Assembly (NCBI RefSeq): GCF_900110115.1
Contig: NZ_FOCM01000002.1
Location: forward strand, 1-64,000
Source of the DNA: Palleronia pelagia
GTDB lineage: Bacteria > Pseudomonadota > Alphaproteobacteria > Rhodobacterales > Rhodobacteraceae
Reading direction: 5' to 3'
DNA: 64,000 nucleotides
The stretch's first letter is position 1. Each line of letters starts with the position of its first letter. The notes under the pieces are model-generated. The model was not told where the DNA came from, did no database searches, and saw only the letters and a program-made list of their open reading frames with translations. This document shows positions 55,079-63,772 of the stretch, piece after piece. The translations under genes and the position numbers were made by a program.

Positions 55079-55630
55079 TCACCTAATGCACAGGATTTCG
55101 ACGCGGCGATTCTTCTGCATGCCCGCCGCCGTCCGGTTCGATGCCACGGGCTGACGCTCGCCGTAGCCGCGGATATCGTTGATGGCGGCGCCGACGCCTG
55201 CCGCGACGCGCGCCACCGCGTTCGCGCGGTTATAGCTGAGGCGCAGGTTGTAGGCGTCGCTGGCGCGGCTGTCGGTATGGCCGATGATGGTGTAGGCGCG
55301 GCTACCCGACTTCTGGAAGAATTCGGCGATCATCTTGCGGCCCTGGGCACCGATCCGCGCGCTGTCGGTGGCGAAGAGCACATCGCTGCTCATCACGCCG
55401 CAGGTCTCGATCTCGTGGCAGACCGGCGTGCCCTTGCGGGTCAGGCGGTTCGAGGCATAGCCTTCCCAGCCGTCATCGCGCACCCAGTGTTCGCACCCGT
55501 CCGGGTCGATCCAGATCGTGCCGACCGCACGCTGCTGCGCCTCGACCGGGCCACCCACCCAGACGGCGCTGCCCATGGCCAGCCCCGCGACCAGCGTCAG
55601 GCGTGCAAGGTTAGAGAAAAAAGATGTCAC
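55079..55630 (-). CDS. OmpA-family envelope protein with a DGCEHW motif
   Basis: 183 residues. Signal sequence (GTG start; VTSFFSNLARLTLVAGLAMGSAVWV), then the motif IWIDPDGCEHW...DDGWEGY...NRLTRKGTPVC at 38-71, shared with the adjacent lipoprotein, then an OmpA C-terminal domain: SDVLFATDSARI, IIGHTDSRASDAYNLRLSYNRA and GYGERQPVASNRTAAGMQKNRRVEI, the residues that bind peptidoglycan. A short beta-barrel is absent. GGAGG is 7 bases upstream of GTG 55628-55630. Confidence 0.87.
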   Translation of the reverse strand: MTSFFSNLARLTLVAGLAMGSAVWVGGPVEAQQRAVGTIWIDPDGCEHWVRDDGWEGYASNRLTRKGTPVCHEIETCGVMSSDVLFATDSARIGAQGRKMIAEFFQKSGSRAYTIIGHTDSRASDAYNLRLSYNRANAVARVAAGVGAAINDIRGYGERQPVASNRTAAGMQKNRRVEILCIR

Positions 55631-55737
55631 CGCTGCCTCCTTGTTTCTTGAAATGCGTTGTCGGACCGCAGCGAATTGGCCGACATCCCCCGTATCGGGT
55701 TCGACCATACCCCCTTTCAGGTCTTTGTGAAGACGAA

Positions 55738-55775
55738 TAAAAAAGCCCACCGTCGCTAATTCCGCAACGATGGGC
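55738..55775 (-). terminator. Terminator after miaB
   Basis: On the minus strand GCCCATCGTTGC (55764-55775) pairs with GCGACGGTGGGC (55745-55756), a 12-bp stem with two G-U pairs and a 7-base loop, followed by TTTTTTATT. It lies 62 bases after the miaB stop. Confidence 0.88.
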
Positions 55776-55837
55776 GCCACTTGCAACGATTGGATCCTTG
55801 GCGTGGAGCGGTGCGCGAGATGGACGTCCGTGTCGCG

Positions 55838-57154
55838 TCAGGCCGCCGCGCGCAGGCGTCCTGCCAGGGAATTCGGCGCACTGGCGGTGACGGTCACCGG
55901 CACCAGATCGCCCACCCGCGCGTTCGGCGCGTCGACGAACACGGAATGCAGATACTCGGATTTGCCGACCATCTGTCCCGGCTCACGCCCCGCCTTCTCG
56001 AACAGGACCCCGACCTCGCGGCCCACCATGCGGTCCTGCACGGCGTGCTGCTGCGATTTCAGCAGGGCTTGCAGACGCTGAAGGCGGTCGTCCTTCGTCG
56101 CCTCGTCCACGTGGGCCTTTTCGGCCGCGGGCGTGCCCGGGCGCGGCGAATATTTGAAGCTGTAGCACTGGCCGTATTCGACCTCGGCCACGAGATCGAG
56201 CGTGGCCTGGAAGTCCTCTTCCGTTTCGCCGGGGAAGCCGACGATGAAATCGCCCGACAGCAGGATATCGGGGCGTGCGGCGCGGATCCGCTCGATCAGG
56301 TGCAGGTAGCTTTCGGCGGTGTGCTTGCGGTTCATCGCCTTCAGGACCCGGTCGGAGCCCGCCTGCACGGGCAGGTGCAGGTAGGGCATGAGCTTGCCGA
56401 TCTCGCCATGCGCCGCGATCAGGGCGTCGTCCATGTCGTTGGGGTGCGAGGTCGTGTAGCGGATGCGCTCCAGCCCATCGATCGCCGAAAGGTCGAGCAC
56501 AAGGCCGGCCAGACCGCCATCGTGGCCGTGGTAGGCATTCACGTTCTGGCCCAGCAGGGTGATCTCGCGCACGCCACGCTCGACCAGGCCGCGCGCCTCG
56601 TCCAGGACGCGGGCGGCGGGGCGGCTGACCTCGGCGCCCCGGGTATAGGGCACGACGCAGAAGGCGCAGAACTTGTCGCAGCCCTCCTGCACCGTCAGGA
56701 AGGCGGTCGGCCCGCGCGTCGCCTTGGGCCGGGCCGGCAGGTCGTCGAACTTGGCTTCCTCGGGGAAATCGGTGTCGAGCGCCTTCTCGCCGGCGCGCGC
56801 CCTGGCCTCGAGCGCGGGCAGGCGGTGGTAGCTCTGCGGTCCGACCACGAGGTCGACCAGAGGCTGGCGGCGCATGATCTCCTCGCCCTCGGCCTGCGCG
56901 ACGCAGCCCGCCACGCCGATCTTCAGGTCGGGCTTGTCGGCCTTCAACTGGCGGAACCGTCCGAGCTCGGAATACACCTTTTCGGCCGCCTTCTCGCGGA
57001 TGTGGCAGGTGTTCAGCACGATCATGTCGGCGTCGTCGGGCGTGTCGGTCTGGGTATAGCCCTGCCCGCCCAGCGCCTCGGCCATGCGTTCGCTGTCGTA
57101 GACGTTCATCTGACAGCCATAGGTCTTGATATACAGCTTGCGCGACTGGGACAT
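55838..57154 (-). CDS. miaB: tRNA-2-methylthio-N6-dimethylallyladenosine synthase MiaB
   Basis: 438 residues. Radical-SAM enzyme that methylthiolates A37 of tRNAs. It starts [28 protein letters not shown] (the UPF0004 domain cysteines), has the radical-SAM triad in [16 protein letters not shown] near 155, and an RGYTxP-like C-terminal TRAM domain ([32 protein letters not shown]). The length is standard. A terminator follows; a divergent gene starts 138 bases upstream. Confidence 0.96.
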   Translation of the reverse strand: MSQSRKLYIKTYGCQMNVYDSERMAEALGGQGYTQTDTPDDADMIVLNTCHIREKAAEKVYSELGRFRQLKADKPDLKIGVAGCVAQAEGEEIMRRQPLVDLVVGPQSYHRLPALEARARAGEKALDTDFPEEAKFDDLPARPKATRGPTAFLTVQEGCDKFCAFCVVPYTRGAEVSRPAARVLDEARGLVERGVREITLLGQNVNAYHGHDGGLAGLVLDLSAIDGLERIRYTTSHPNDMDDALIAAHGEIGKLMPYLHLPVQAGSDRVLKAMNRKHTAESYLHLIERIRAARPDILLSGDFIVGFPGETEEDFQATLDLVAEVEYGQCYSFKYSPRPGTPAAEKAHVDEATKDDRLQRLQALLKSQQHAVQDRMVGREVGVLFEKAGREPGQMVGKSEYLHSVFVDAPNARVGDLVPVTVTASAPNSLAGRLRAAA

Positions 57155-57292
57155 GGGCGAACGCCTCGATCGGAGCGAATGGGTTGGGCGTGCTCTATCG
57201 CAGCGCCGCCTGACAGGCAACGCCGGCCCTTCGACGCTTTGCAAATGCCGGCAGATGCGCAATGTGGGTGTGGACGACGAAGAAGGGCAATC

Positions 57293-58165
57293 GTGCAGGA
57301 CTATCGCGATCTCGACCATTTCCGCAGCGCGCCGCCGGATCTGAGCCGTGGGGGACCTGTCGCGGTCTGTCTTGCGGAGGATGCAGTCGAACTGCACACC
57401 ACGCTCGCACACATGGTCCGGCTGGGGTTCAGCTCGATCGTGCTGATGGCGCCCGACCACGTGCATCCCGCGGCGCCCCCGCCCGACGGCGTCCTCCGGG
57501 TCGGCTGGCGCCCGGGCGGCCGCGAAGCCACTGTCGCCGCGGTCAACGCGGTTATCGACGCGGCGCCGGGACAGTGGATCCACTACGCCTACAACGCGGA
57601 ATACCTCTTTTATCCCTTCTGCGAAACGCGCTCGGTGGCCGAACTTCTGGCCTTCCACGCGGAGGAACGGCGCGACGCGATGCTGACCTACGTGGTCGAT
57701 CTCTACGCCGCGGACCTCGTCGCCAATCCGGACGGGGTTTCGCATGAAGACGCGCATCTGGACCAATCAGGATACTACGCGACCGCGCGAGCTGACCCCG
57801 CCAACCACAACCATCCGAAGGAGCGGCAGCTGAATTTCTTCGGCGGGTTACGCTGGCGGCTGGAGGAACACGTGCCCGAGGACAGCCGCCGCATTGACCG
57901 GATCGGGATCTTCCGCGCCAAGCCGGGTCTGCGGCTGCGCCCCGATCACACGCTGACGGACGAAGAGATGAACACCTACGCCTGCCCGTGGCACAACAAC
58001 CTGACGGCGGCGATCTGTTCTTTCCGGGCCGCGAAGGCGCTGCGCACCAATCCCGGGTCGCGCTGGGCGGTCAGCCATTTCACATGGCACAACTCGGTGC
58101 GCTTCGACTGGGAATCGCAGCAATTGCTGGATCTGGGGCTGATCGAACCCGGCCAGTGGTTCTGA
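57293..58165 (+). CDS. Glycosyltransferase family 2-like protein
   Basis: 290 residues. The N-terminal segment [36 protein letters not shown] looks like a GT2-type nucleotide-sugar fold, and [46 protein letters not shown] is a conserved later block I have seen in roseobacter proteins annotated this way. The metal-binding DxD is not clear (it may be VVDLYAADL), so I would not claim the activity. The GTG start (57293-57295) has AAGGG upstream. It is divergent from miaB and convergent with irr. Confidence 0.6.
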   Translation: MQDYRDLDHFRSAPPDLSRGGPVAVCLAEDAVELHTTLAHMVRLGFSSIVLMAPDHVHPAAPPPDGVLRVGWRPGGREATVAAVNAVIDAAPGQWIHYAYNAEYLFYPFCETRSVAELLAFHAEERRDAMLTYVVDLYAADLVANPDGVSHEDAHLDQSGYYATARADPANHNHPKERQLNFFGGLRWRLEEHVPEDSRRIDRIGIFRAKPGLRLRPDHTLTDEEMNTYACPWHNNLTAAICSFRAAKALRTNPGSRWAVSHFTWHNSVRFDWESQQLLDLGLIEPGQWF

Positions 58166-58174
58166 GCGGGCGGC

Positions 58175-58615
58175 TCAGCCCCGCTTGCGCAGGCGGATGA
58201 CGACCTCGACCGAGGCGACTTCCATCCCCTCGGGGGCGTCGGGCAGGCGTGCGATGGTCAGTTGGTCGGCGGGCGCGTCGCTGAGCCGGGCCTCGTCCTC
58301 CCAGAAGAAATGCGGGTGGTCGTCGGTGCGCGTGTCGAAATACGACCGCGACCCCTCGACGTTCACTTCCTGCATGAGACCCGCGTCGCAGAACGCCCGC
58401 AGGGTGTTGTAGACCGTCGCCAGAGACACCGGCTCCCCTGCCCGGCGGGCGAGGTCGTGCAAGCTTTCGGCGGTCACGTGCCGGTTCCGCCCGTCGCCCA
58501 CCAGCAGCGCGGCAAGCGAGACGCGCTGTCGCGTGGGCCGGAGCGCCGCGCCGGCAAGCCAGTCGGCCCCGGTCTGGAGCGCCGTGTCGGATAGGGTAAG
58601 GTCACGATTGTCCAT
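58175..58615 (-). CDS. irr: Iron response regulator Irr (Fur family)
   Basis: 146 residues. Fur-like winged helix: RPTRQRVSLAALLVGDGRNRHVTAESLHDLARRAGEPVSLATVYNTLRAFCDAGLMQEV, then HPHFFWEDEARLSDAP in place of the full metal-binding histidine cluster of Fur, which points to Irr. Irr controls iron and haem genes under iron limitation and is degraded on haem binding in related bacteria. Start ATG 58613-58615. Divergent from fabA with 137 bases between, a conserved neighbourhood. Confidence 0.82.
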   Translation of the reverse strand: MDNRDLTLSDTALQTGADWLAGAALRPTRQRVSLAALLVGDGRNRHVTAESLHDLARRAGEPVSLATVYNTLRAFCDAGLMQEVNVEGSRSYFDTRTDDHPHFFWEDEARLSDAPADQLTIARLPDAPEGMEVASVEVVIRLRKRG

Positions 58616-58752
58616 GGCTCGTCTATACAGGCGAAAACCCCGTGGTTTCAATCGGCAATGGCGGTGGCCTGCCCTTGCGCGCGCCAAAGTGGCGGTGATA
58701 GACGCGGTGAAACCGCAGCACGACCAGATCCGGCCGAGGGGGGCCATCCGGC

Positions 58753-59262
58753 ATGACCACCTATCCCACCAGTTTCGACCGCGACGATTTGCTGAAATGC
58801 GCCCGGGGCGAATTGTTCGGCCCCGGCAACGCCCAGCTGCCCGAGCCGCCCATGCTGATGATGGACCGGATCACCGACATCTCGGGCGACGGCGGCGAGC
58901 ACGGCAAGGGCCACGTGGTTGCCGAGTTCGACATCCATCCCGACCTGTGGTTCTTCGAATGCCACTTTCCCGGCAACCCGATCATGCCGGGCTGCCTGGG
59001 CCTTGACGGCCTGTGGCAGCTGACCGGCTTCAACCTGGGCTGGCGCGGCTGGACCGGCCGCGGCTATGCCCTTGGCGTGGGCGAGGTCAAGCTGACCGGC
59101 ATGGTCCGCCCCGACCGCAAGATGCTGACCTACAACGTGAACTTCACCAAGGCCGTGCAGTCGCGCCGCCTGACCATGGGCGTGGCCGACGGCACGGTTC
59201 ACGCCGATGGCGAGCTGATCTACCAGGTGAGCGGCATGAAGGTCGCGCTGTCGGAATCCTGA
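58753..59262 (+). CDS. fabA: 3-hydroxydecanoyl-ACP dehydratase/isomerase
   Basis: 169 residues. Introduces the cis double bond at the C10 stage of fatty-acid synthesis. Catalytic histidine and loop in [23 protein letters not shown] near 70-92, preceded by [16 protein letters not shown]. The length is normal. First gene of fabA-fabB-fabI; 52 bases to fabB. Shares an intergenic region with irr. Confidence 0.96.
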   Translation: MTTYPTSFDRDDLLKCARGELFGPGNAQLPEPPMLMMDRITDISGDGGEHGKGHVVAEFDIHPDLWFFECHFPGNPIMPGCLGLDGLWQLTGFNLGWRGWTGRGYALGVGEVKLTGMVRPDRKMLTYNVNFTKAVQSRRLTMGVADGTVHADGELIYQVSGMKVALSES

Positions 59263-59314
59263 TCCCCATCACGAGGAGCGTCGCAATGCCCCGTCCCACA
59301 TCGGAGACCTGCCA

Positions 59315-60541
59315 ATGAAACGCGTCGTCGTCACCGGGCTGGGCATCGTCTCGCCCATCGGAAATTCCGCCGAGGAAGTCACCGCCGCGCTGAAGGCCGG
59401 CCAGTCGGGCATCGAGGCCAGCCCCGAAATGGTCGAACACGGCTTTCGCAGCCAGATCGCCGGCACCCTGAAGATCGACGTGGCCGACCATGTGGACAAG
59501 CGCACGCTGCGCTTCATGGGGCCAGGCGCGGCCTATGCCCATATCGCCATGCAGCAGGCCATCGCCGACGCGGGCCTGACCGACGACATGGTGTCGAACC
59601 CGTCCACCGGTCTCATTGCCGGGTCGGGCGGGCCGTCCACCAGCGCCATGCTCAGCGCGCACCAGACGGTTCTGGAAAAGGGCAGCCCCAAGCGCATCGG
59701 CCCCTTCGCGGTGCCCAAGTGCATGTCCTCGACGGTCAGTGCCAACCTGTCGACGGCATTCAAGATCAAGGGCATGAACTTCTCGATCACCTCGGCCTGC
59801 TCGACCTCGCTGCACTGCATCGGCATGGCCGCGCAGCAGATCCAGCTGGGCGCGCAGGACGTGATGTTCGCCGGCGGCGGGGAAGAGCTCGACTGGACGC
59901 TGTCGTGCCTCTTCGATGCCATGGGCGCGATGTCGGCGAAGTACAACGACACGCCACAGAAGGCGTCCCGCGCCTTCGACGCGAACCGTGACGGCTTCGT
60001 CATCGCGGGCGGCGGCGGCATGGTGGTCCTGGAAAGCCTGGAACACGCTCAGGCCCGCGGCGCGAAGATCTATGCCGAGGTCACGGGCTTCGGTGCCACC
60101 AGCGACGGCCACGACATGGTCGCGCCCTCGGGCGAGGGTGGCGAGCGGGCGATGAAGCTGGCGCTGAAGGATTTCGACCAGGATCGCGTCGGCTATATCA
60201 ATGCCCATGGCACGTCGACCCCCGTCGGCGACGTGGGCGAGGTCGAGGCCGTGCGCCGCACGTTCGGCGACGGCAGCGCGCCGCCGATCAGCTCGACCAA
60301 GTCCATGACCGGCCACAGCCAGGGCGCCACCGGCGCGCAGGAAGCGATCTACTGCCTGCTGATGCTCGAGAACGACTTCATCGCGCCGTCGATCAACGTC
60401 GAGACACTGGATCCCGCCATACGCCCCGGCGAGATCGCGACCGAGCTGGTGGAGAACGCGGGACTGGATACCGTGATGACCAATTCCTTCGGCTTCGGCG
60501 GAACGAACGGGTCGATGCTACTGAGCAAGTTCAAGGAGTAG
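59315..60541 (+). CDS. fabB: 3-oxoacyl-[ACP] synthase I
   Basis: 408 residues. Elongates the unsaturated C10 intermediate made by FabA. Catalytic cysteine in [15 protein letters not shown] near 165, and the two histidines in [19 protein letters not shown] and [14 protein letters not shown]. The ending [15 protein letters not shown] is typical. Pairing with fabA favours FabB over FabF. Five bases separate its stop from fabI. Confidence 0.96.
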   Translation: MKRVVVTGLGIVSPIGNSAEEVTAALKAGQSGIEASPEMVEHGFRSQIAGTLKIDVADHVDKRTLRFMGPGAAYAHIAMQQAIADAGLTDDMVSNPSTGLIAGSGGPSTSAMLSAHQTVLEKGSPKRIGPFAVPKCMSSTVSANLSTAFKIKGMNFSITSACSTSLHCIGMAAQQIQLGAQDVMFAGGGEELDWTLSCLFDAMGAMSAKYNDTPQKASRAFDANRDGFVIAGGGGMVVLESLEHAQARGAKIYAEVTGFGATSDGHDMVAPSGEGGERAMKLALKDFDQDRVGYINAHGTSTPVGDVGEVEAVRRTFGDGSAPPISSTKSMTGHSQGATGAQEAIYCLLMLENDFIAPSINVETLDPAIRPGEIATELVENAGLDTVMTNSFGFGGTNGSMLLSKFKE

Positions 60542-60546
60542 GCGCC

Positions 60547-61335
60547 ATGGCTGACCTGATGAAGGGCAAGCGCGGCCTGATCATGGGCGTGGCGAACGAC
60601 CGCTCCATCGCCTGGGGCATCGCCAAGGCCATGGCCGACGAGGGCGCCGAGCTGGCCTTCACCCACCAGGGCGAAGCCTTCGGCAAACGGGTCGAGCCGC
60701 TGGCGCAGTCGGTGGGCAGCGACATCCTGGTGGACGTGGACGTGACCGACGACGCCAGCATGGACGCGGCCTTCGCGATGCTGAAGGACCGCTGGGGCCG
60801 GATGGACTTCGTGGTCCACGCCATCGCCTATTCCGACAAGTCCGAGCTGACGGGCCGCTTCATCAACACGACGCGGGCGAACTTCCAGAACTCGCTGTCG
60901 ATCAGCTGCTATTCCTTCATCGACGTGGCCCGCCGCGCGTCAGAGCTCATGCCCGACGGCGGCACGGTGCTGACGCTGACCTACCAGGGGTCGAACAAGG
61001 TCACGCCGTTCTACAACGTGATGGGCGTGGCCAAGGCAGCGCTGGAATCCTCGGTGCGCTATCTCGCCAACGACCTGGGCCGCGACGGCATCCGGGTGAA
61101 CGCCATCTCGCCCGGCCCGATGAAAACGCTGGCGGGCGCGGCGATCGGGGGCGCGCGCAAGACGTTCAAGCACACGTCGCAGAACGCGCCCCTGGGCGAT
61201 AACGCCACGCTCGAGGCGGTGGGCGGCACGGCGGTGTACCTTGCTTCGGACTACGGCGCCTGCACCAGCGGCGAGATCATCCACGTGGACGGCGGCTATC
61301 ACGTGCTGGGAATGCCGCAATCCGACAACATCTGA
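60547..61335 (+). CDS. fabI: Enoyl-[ACP] reductase (NADH)
   Basis: 262 residues. Reduces enoyl-ACP, the last step of each elongation cycle. FabI start MKGKRGLIMGVANDRSIAWGIAKAMADEGAELAFTHQ, the Tyr-x6-Lys pair in FYNVMGVAKAALE, and C-terminal YLASDYGACTSGEIIHVDGGYHVLGM. This is the triclosan-target class rather than FabK or FabV. Third gene of fabA-fabB-fabI, ended by a perfect 14-bp hairpin. Confidence 0.96.
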   Translation: MADLMKGKRGLIMGVANDRSIAWGIAKAMADEGAELAFTHQGEAFGKRVEPLAQSVGSDILVDVDVTDDASMDAAFAMLKDRWGRMDFVVHAIAYSDKSELTGRFINTTRANFQNSLSISCYSFIDVARRASELMPDGGTVLTLTYQGSNKVTPFYNVMGVAKAALESSVRYLANDLGRDGIRVNAISPGPMKTLAGAAIGGARKTFKHTSQNAPLGDNATLEAVGGTAVYLASDYGACTSGEIIHVDGGYHVLGMPQSDNI

Positions 61336-61358
61336 TTTGCGGGATACCGCGCGAAACG

Positions 61359-61388
61359 AAACAGGCCGCCCCGAGGGGCGGCCTGTTT
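61359..61388. terminator. Bidirectional terminator between fabI and the FKBP gene
   Basis: A perfect 14-bp inverted repeat, aaacaggccgcccc / ggggcggcctgttt, with a 2-base centre. Each strand ends in a short T run, so it can serve both convergent genes. Confidence 0.8.
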
Positions 61389-61421
61389 GCGTCTGGATCG
61401 AGAGTGTCCGACCCGGCTGCC

Positions 61422-61856
61422 TCAGGCGGCCTTTATGTCAACGAGCTCGACGTCGAAGGTCAGTTCCTGACCGGCCAGCGGATGGTTGGCGTCCAGCGTC
61501 ACTTCGCTGTCCGACACCTGCGCCACGACGACGGGGATGGTCTGCCCGTCCGGGGTCTGCATCTGCAGCTGGGTGCCCGGCTCGGTCGGGATGTGATCGG
61601 GAATCTGCTCACGCGGGACGGCCTGGATGCGGCTCGGGTCGCGCGGGCCATAGCCGTTCTCGGGGGCGACGGTCACGGTCTTCTTGTCGCCGACTTCCAT
61701 GCCGGTGATCGCTTCGTCGAGACCCGGGATGATCTGGCCGGTGCCCAGCTGAAATTCCAGCGGATCGCGGCCTTCCGAGCTGTCGAACTTGGTCCCGTCC
61801 GCCAGGGCGCCGGAATAATGCATGGATACGGTATCGCCTGCCTTCGCTTGGCTCAT
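61422..61856 (-). CDS. FKBP-type peptidyl-prolyl isomerase, SlyD-like
   Basis: 144 residues. Proline isomerase with an inserted-flap chaperone domain: GDTVSMHYSGALADGTKFDSSEGRDPLEFQLGTGQIIPGLDEAITGMEVGDKKTV, then a flap around EQIPDHIPTEPGTQLQMQ and the closing NHPLAGQELTFDVELV. The histidine/cysteine-rich metal tail of E. coli SlyD is absent. Start ATG 61854-61856 with GGAG upstream, favoured over an upstream in-frame codon. Convergent with fabI. Confidence 0.9.
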   Translation of the reverse strand: MSQAKAGDTVSMHYSGALADGTKFDSSEGRDPLEFQLGTGQIIPGLDEAITGMEVGDKKTVTVAPENGYGPRDPSRIQAVPREQIPDHIPTEPGTQLQMQTPDGQTIPVVVAQVSDSEVTLDANHPLAGQELTFDVELVDIKAA

Positions 61857-62002
61857 GTCGTTCTCCTTCGATGTAAGGGGAAATTTCGTCGAGGCCGCCA
61901 ATCTCGGCGGGTGCTCATGTGGCTCTCCTCACACATGGGAAAACTGACCCGGTCTGTAAACCGGCAGTGGCGCGAAAAACGCGAAAATGGCAAAAAAGGT
62001 CC

Positions 62003-63016
62003 ATGAAAGACCCCGTTTTCAGCAGAAGAGACGCGCTTGCAACGCTTTCGGCCGCCATTCTGGCCCCCCGCGCGGCACGGGCCGACTCCGCCTTCGCGCC
62101 GGCCGCGACGCTGGCGCGCGGTCTCGACCAGCTGCACGCGCTTCTGATTTCGCAGGACGGCGCGCTGGCCGTGGCCCAGACCTTCCGCGGGCCGGACCTC
62201 GACACGCCAGTTAACGTCAAGTCGGTGTCGAAGACGCTGGTCTCGGCGCTGTGCGGCATCGCGCTGGAGCGGGGCGAGATCCCGTCGGTCGACGCGCCCG
62301 TCGCCCCGTACCTGGGCCGGGTGATCCCGCGCCGCGGGGATGATCGTCTGCGCCAGATCAGCTTTCGGCACCTGCTGACCATGCAATCGGGGCTGACGCC
62401 CTTCGCCGGGTCGACCTATGGCGGCTGGGTCGCGGGCGACCACTGGATTTACGACGCGCTGTCGGCGCCCATGGTGGCCGACCCCGGGACCGAGCGGCTG
62501 TATTCCACAGCCAACACCCACATCCTCGGCACCGCTTTGGCCAACGCGGCGGACACGGACCTGCACCGCCTGGCGCAGGAGCGTCTCGGCGATCCGCTGG
62601 ACCTGGCGCTGCCGCCCTGGACGCGCGATCCGCAGGGAAACTATCTCGGCGGCAACGACATGCGTGTGTCGCCCCGGGGGATGCTGCGGTTCGGGCAGGC
62701 CTACCTGCACGGTGGGCAACTGGACGGCACCCGCATCGTCCCCGAGGCATGGGTCGACGCGTCGTGGCGCCACACCGCCCCCGCCGACATTCCCGGGCAC
62801 GCCTATGGCTATGGCTGGTTTCTCTGGACTGTGGACGGGGTGCAGGTGCGCTATGCCCGCGGCTACGGCGGGCAGATGATCTACGTGGTGCCCGACCGGC
62901 GGCTGGTGGTGGTCATGACATCGGACATCTCGCGTCCCGCCACCATGACCGGCCATCTGGGCCGCCTGCACGCGCTGGTCGAAGGGGTCATCCTGCCCGC
63001 GTCCGACCGGGCCTGA
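62003..63016 (+). CDS. Serine hydrolase of the beta-lactamase/class C family, Tat-exported
   Basis: 337 residues. Twin-arginine signal in FSRRDALATLSAAILAPRAARA, so it is probably exported folded. SxxK at SVSKTLVSALCG near residue 74, the YxN-type motif in YSTANTHILG near 171, and the C-terminal GYGG (RGYGGQMIYVV) take the place of KTG. Substrate unknown: an esterase or a peptidase are both possible; I see nothing pointing to antibiotic hydrolysis. Start ATG 62003 with AAGG upstream. A hairpin without a T run (63017-63044) follows. Confidence 0.83.
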   Translation: MKDPVFSRRDALATLSAAILAPRAARADSAFAPAATLARGLDQLHALLISQDGALAVAQTFRGPDLDTPVNVKSVSKTLVSALCGIALERGEIPSVDAPVAPYLGRVIPRRGDDRLRQISFRHLLTMQSGLTPFAGSTYGGWVAGDHWIYDALSAPMVADPGTERLYSTANTHILGTALANAADTDLHRLAQERLGDPLDLALPPWTRDPQGNYLGGNDMRVSPRGMLRFGQAYLHGGQLDGTRIVPEAWVDASWRHTAPADIPGHAYGYGWFLWTVDGVQVRYARGYGGQMIYVVPDRRLVVVMTSDISRPATMTGHLGRLHALVEGVILPASDRA

Positions 63017-63044
63017 CCCCGCCGGCCCTTTTCCCCCGGCGGGG
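63017..63044 (+). terminator. Strong hairpin after the serine hydrolase gene
   Basis: A perfect 9-bp GC stem, ccccgccgg / ccggcgggg, with a 10-base loop immediately after the stop codon. There is no T run, so intrinsic termination is uncertain. Confidence 0.45.
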
Positions 63045-63082
63045 GCTGTGGCACCGTCGCGCCAACCCGAGGGAGGCCCGCC

Positions 63083-63772
63083 ATGCCCATCACGACCTGT
63101 GTCTTCGACGCCTACGGCACGCTGTTCGACGTCTCTGCCGCCGCCCGCGACGCGGCAGACGAGCCCGGCCGTGACGCGCTAAAGGCGAAATGGGGCGACA
63201 TCGCCCGCGACTGGCGGCTGAAGCAGCTTGAATACAGCTGGCTGCGCGCCGCCGCCGGGACGCACACGGATTTCTGGCAGGTCACGCAGGACGGGCTGGA
63301 CTGGGCGCTCGAAGCGGCCGGCCTGGCGGACGATCCCGAGCTGCGCGAGCGGCTCCTGGCGCTCTACTGGGAGCTTTCGGCCTACCCCGAGGTGCCCGCC
63401 ATGCTGGCCAAGCTGAAGCAGCGCGACCTCGCGACCGCCATCCTGTCCAACGGCGCGCCCGAGATGTTGCAGGGCGCGGTCGGCTCGGCCGGGATCGGCG
63501 AACAGCTGGATGCCGTCCTGTCGGTCGAGGAGGTGGGCGTCTTCAAACCGGCCCGCGCGGTCTACGACATGGTCGGCCAGCGCTTCGGCTGCACGCCGGA
63601 GCAGGTGCTGTTCGTGTCGTCGAACGGCTGGGACGCGGGGTTCGCCGCCGCCTACGGGTTTGTCACAGTCTGGGTGAACCGCGCCGGCGCGCCGCTGGAT
63701 CGCTTGCCGGGGCGGCCCGCCCATGTTCTGTCGGATCTCACAACGATACCGGAGATCGCGGCAGATGCCTGA
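63083..63772 (+). CDS. Haloacid dehalogenase type II
   Basis: 229 residues. (S)-2-haloacid dehalogenase of the HAD superfamily. The nucleophilic aspartate is in CVFDAYGTLFDVSAAARDA near residue 8; the later motifs ILSNGAPEML, GVFKPARAVYDM (lysine) and FVSSNGWDAGFAAAYGFVTVWVNRAG are as in DhlB-type enzymes. The SSNGWD motif separates this subfamily from general HAD phosphatases. Substrate not proved. The end overlaps the downstream hydrolase start by 8 bases. Confidence 0.9.
   Translation: MPITTCVFDAYGTLFDVSAAARDAADEPGRDALKAKWGDIARDWRLKQLEYSWLRAAAGTHTDFWQVTQDGLDWALEAAGLADDPELRERLLALYWELSAYPEVPAMLAKLKQRDLATAILSNGAPEMLQGAVGSAGIGEQLDAVLSVEEVGVFKPARAVYDMVGQRFGCTPEQVLFVSSNGWDAGFAAAYGFVTVWVNRAGAPLDRLPGRPAHVLSDLTTIPEIAADA

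Noticed and set aside
61853-62971. Long minus-strand reading frame opposite the serine hydrolase
   Set aside because: Shadow frame with high Arg/His/Gln content; the plus strand has a clear signal peptide and catalytic motifs.
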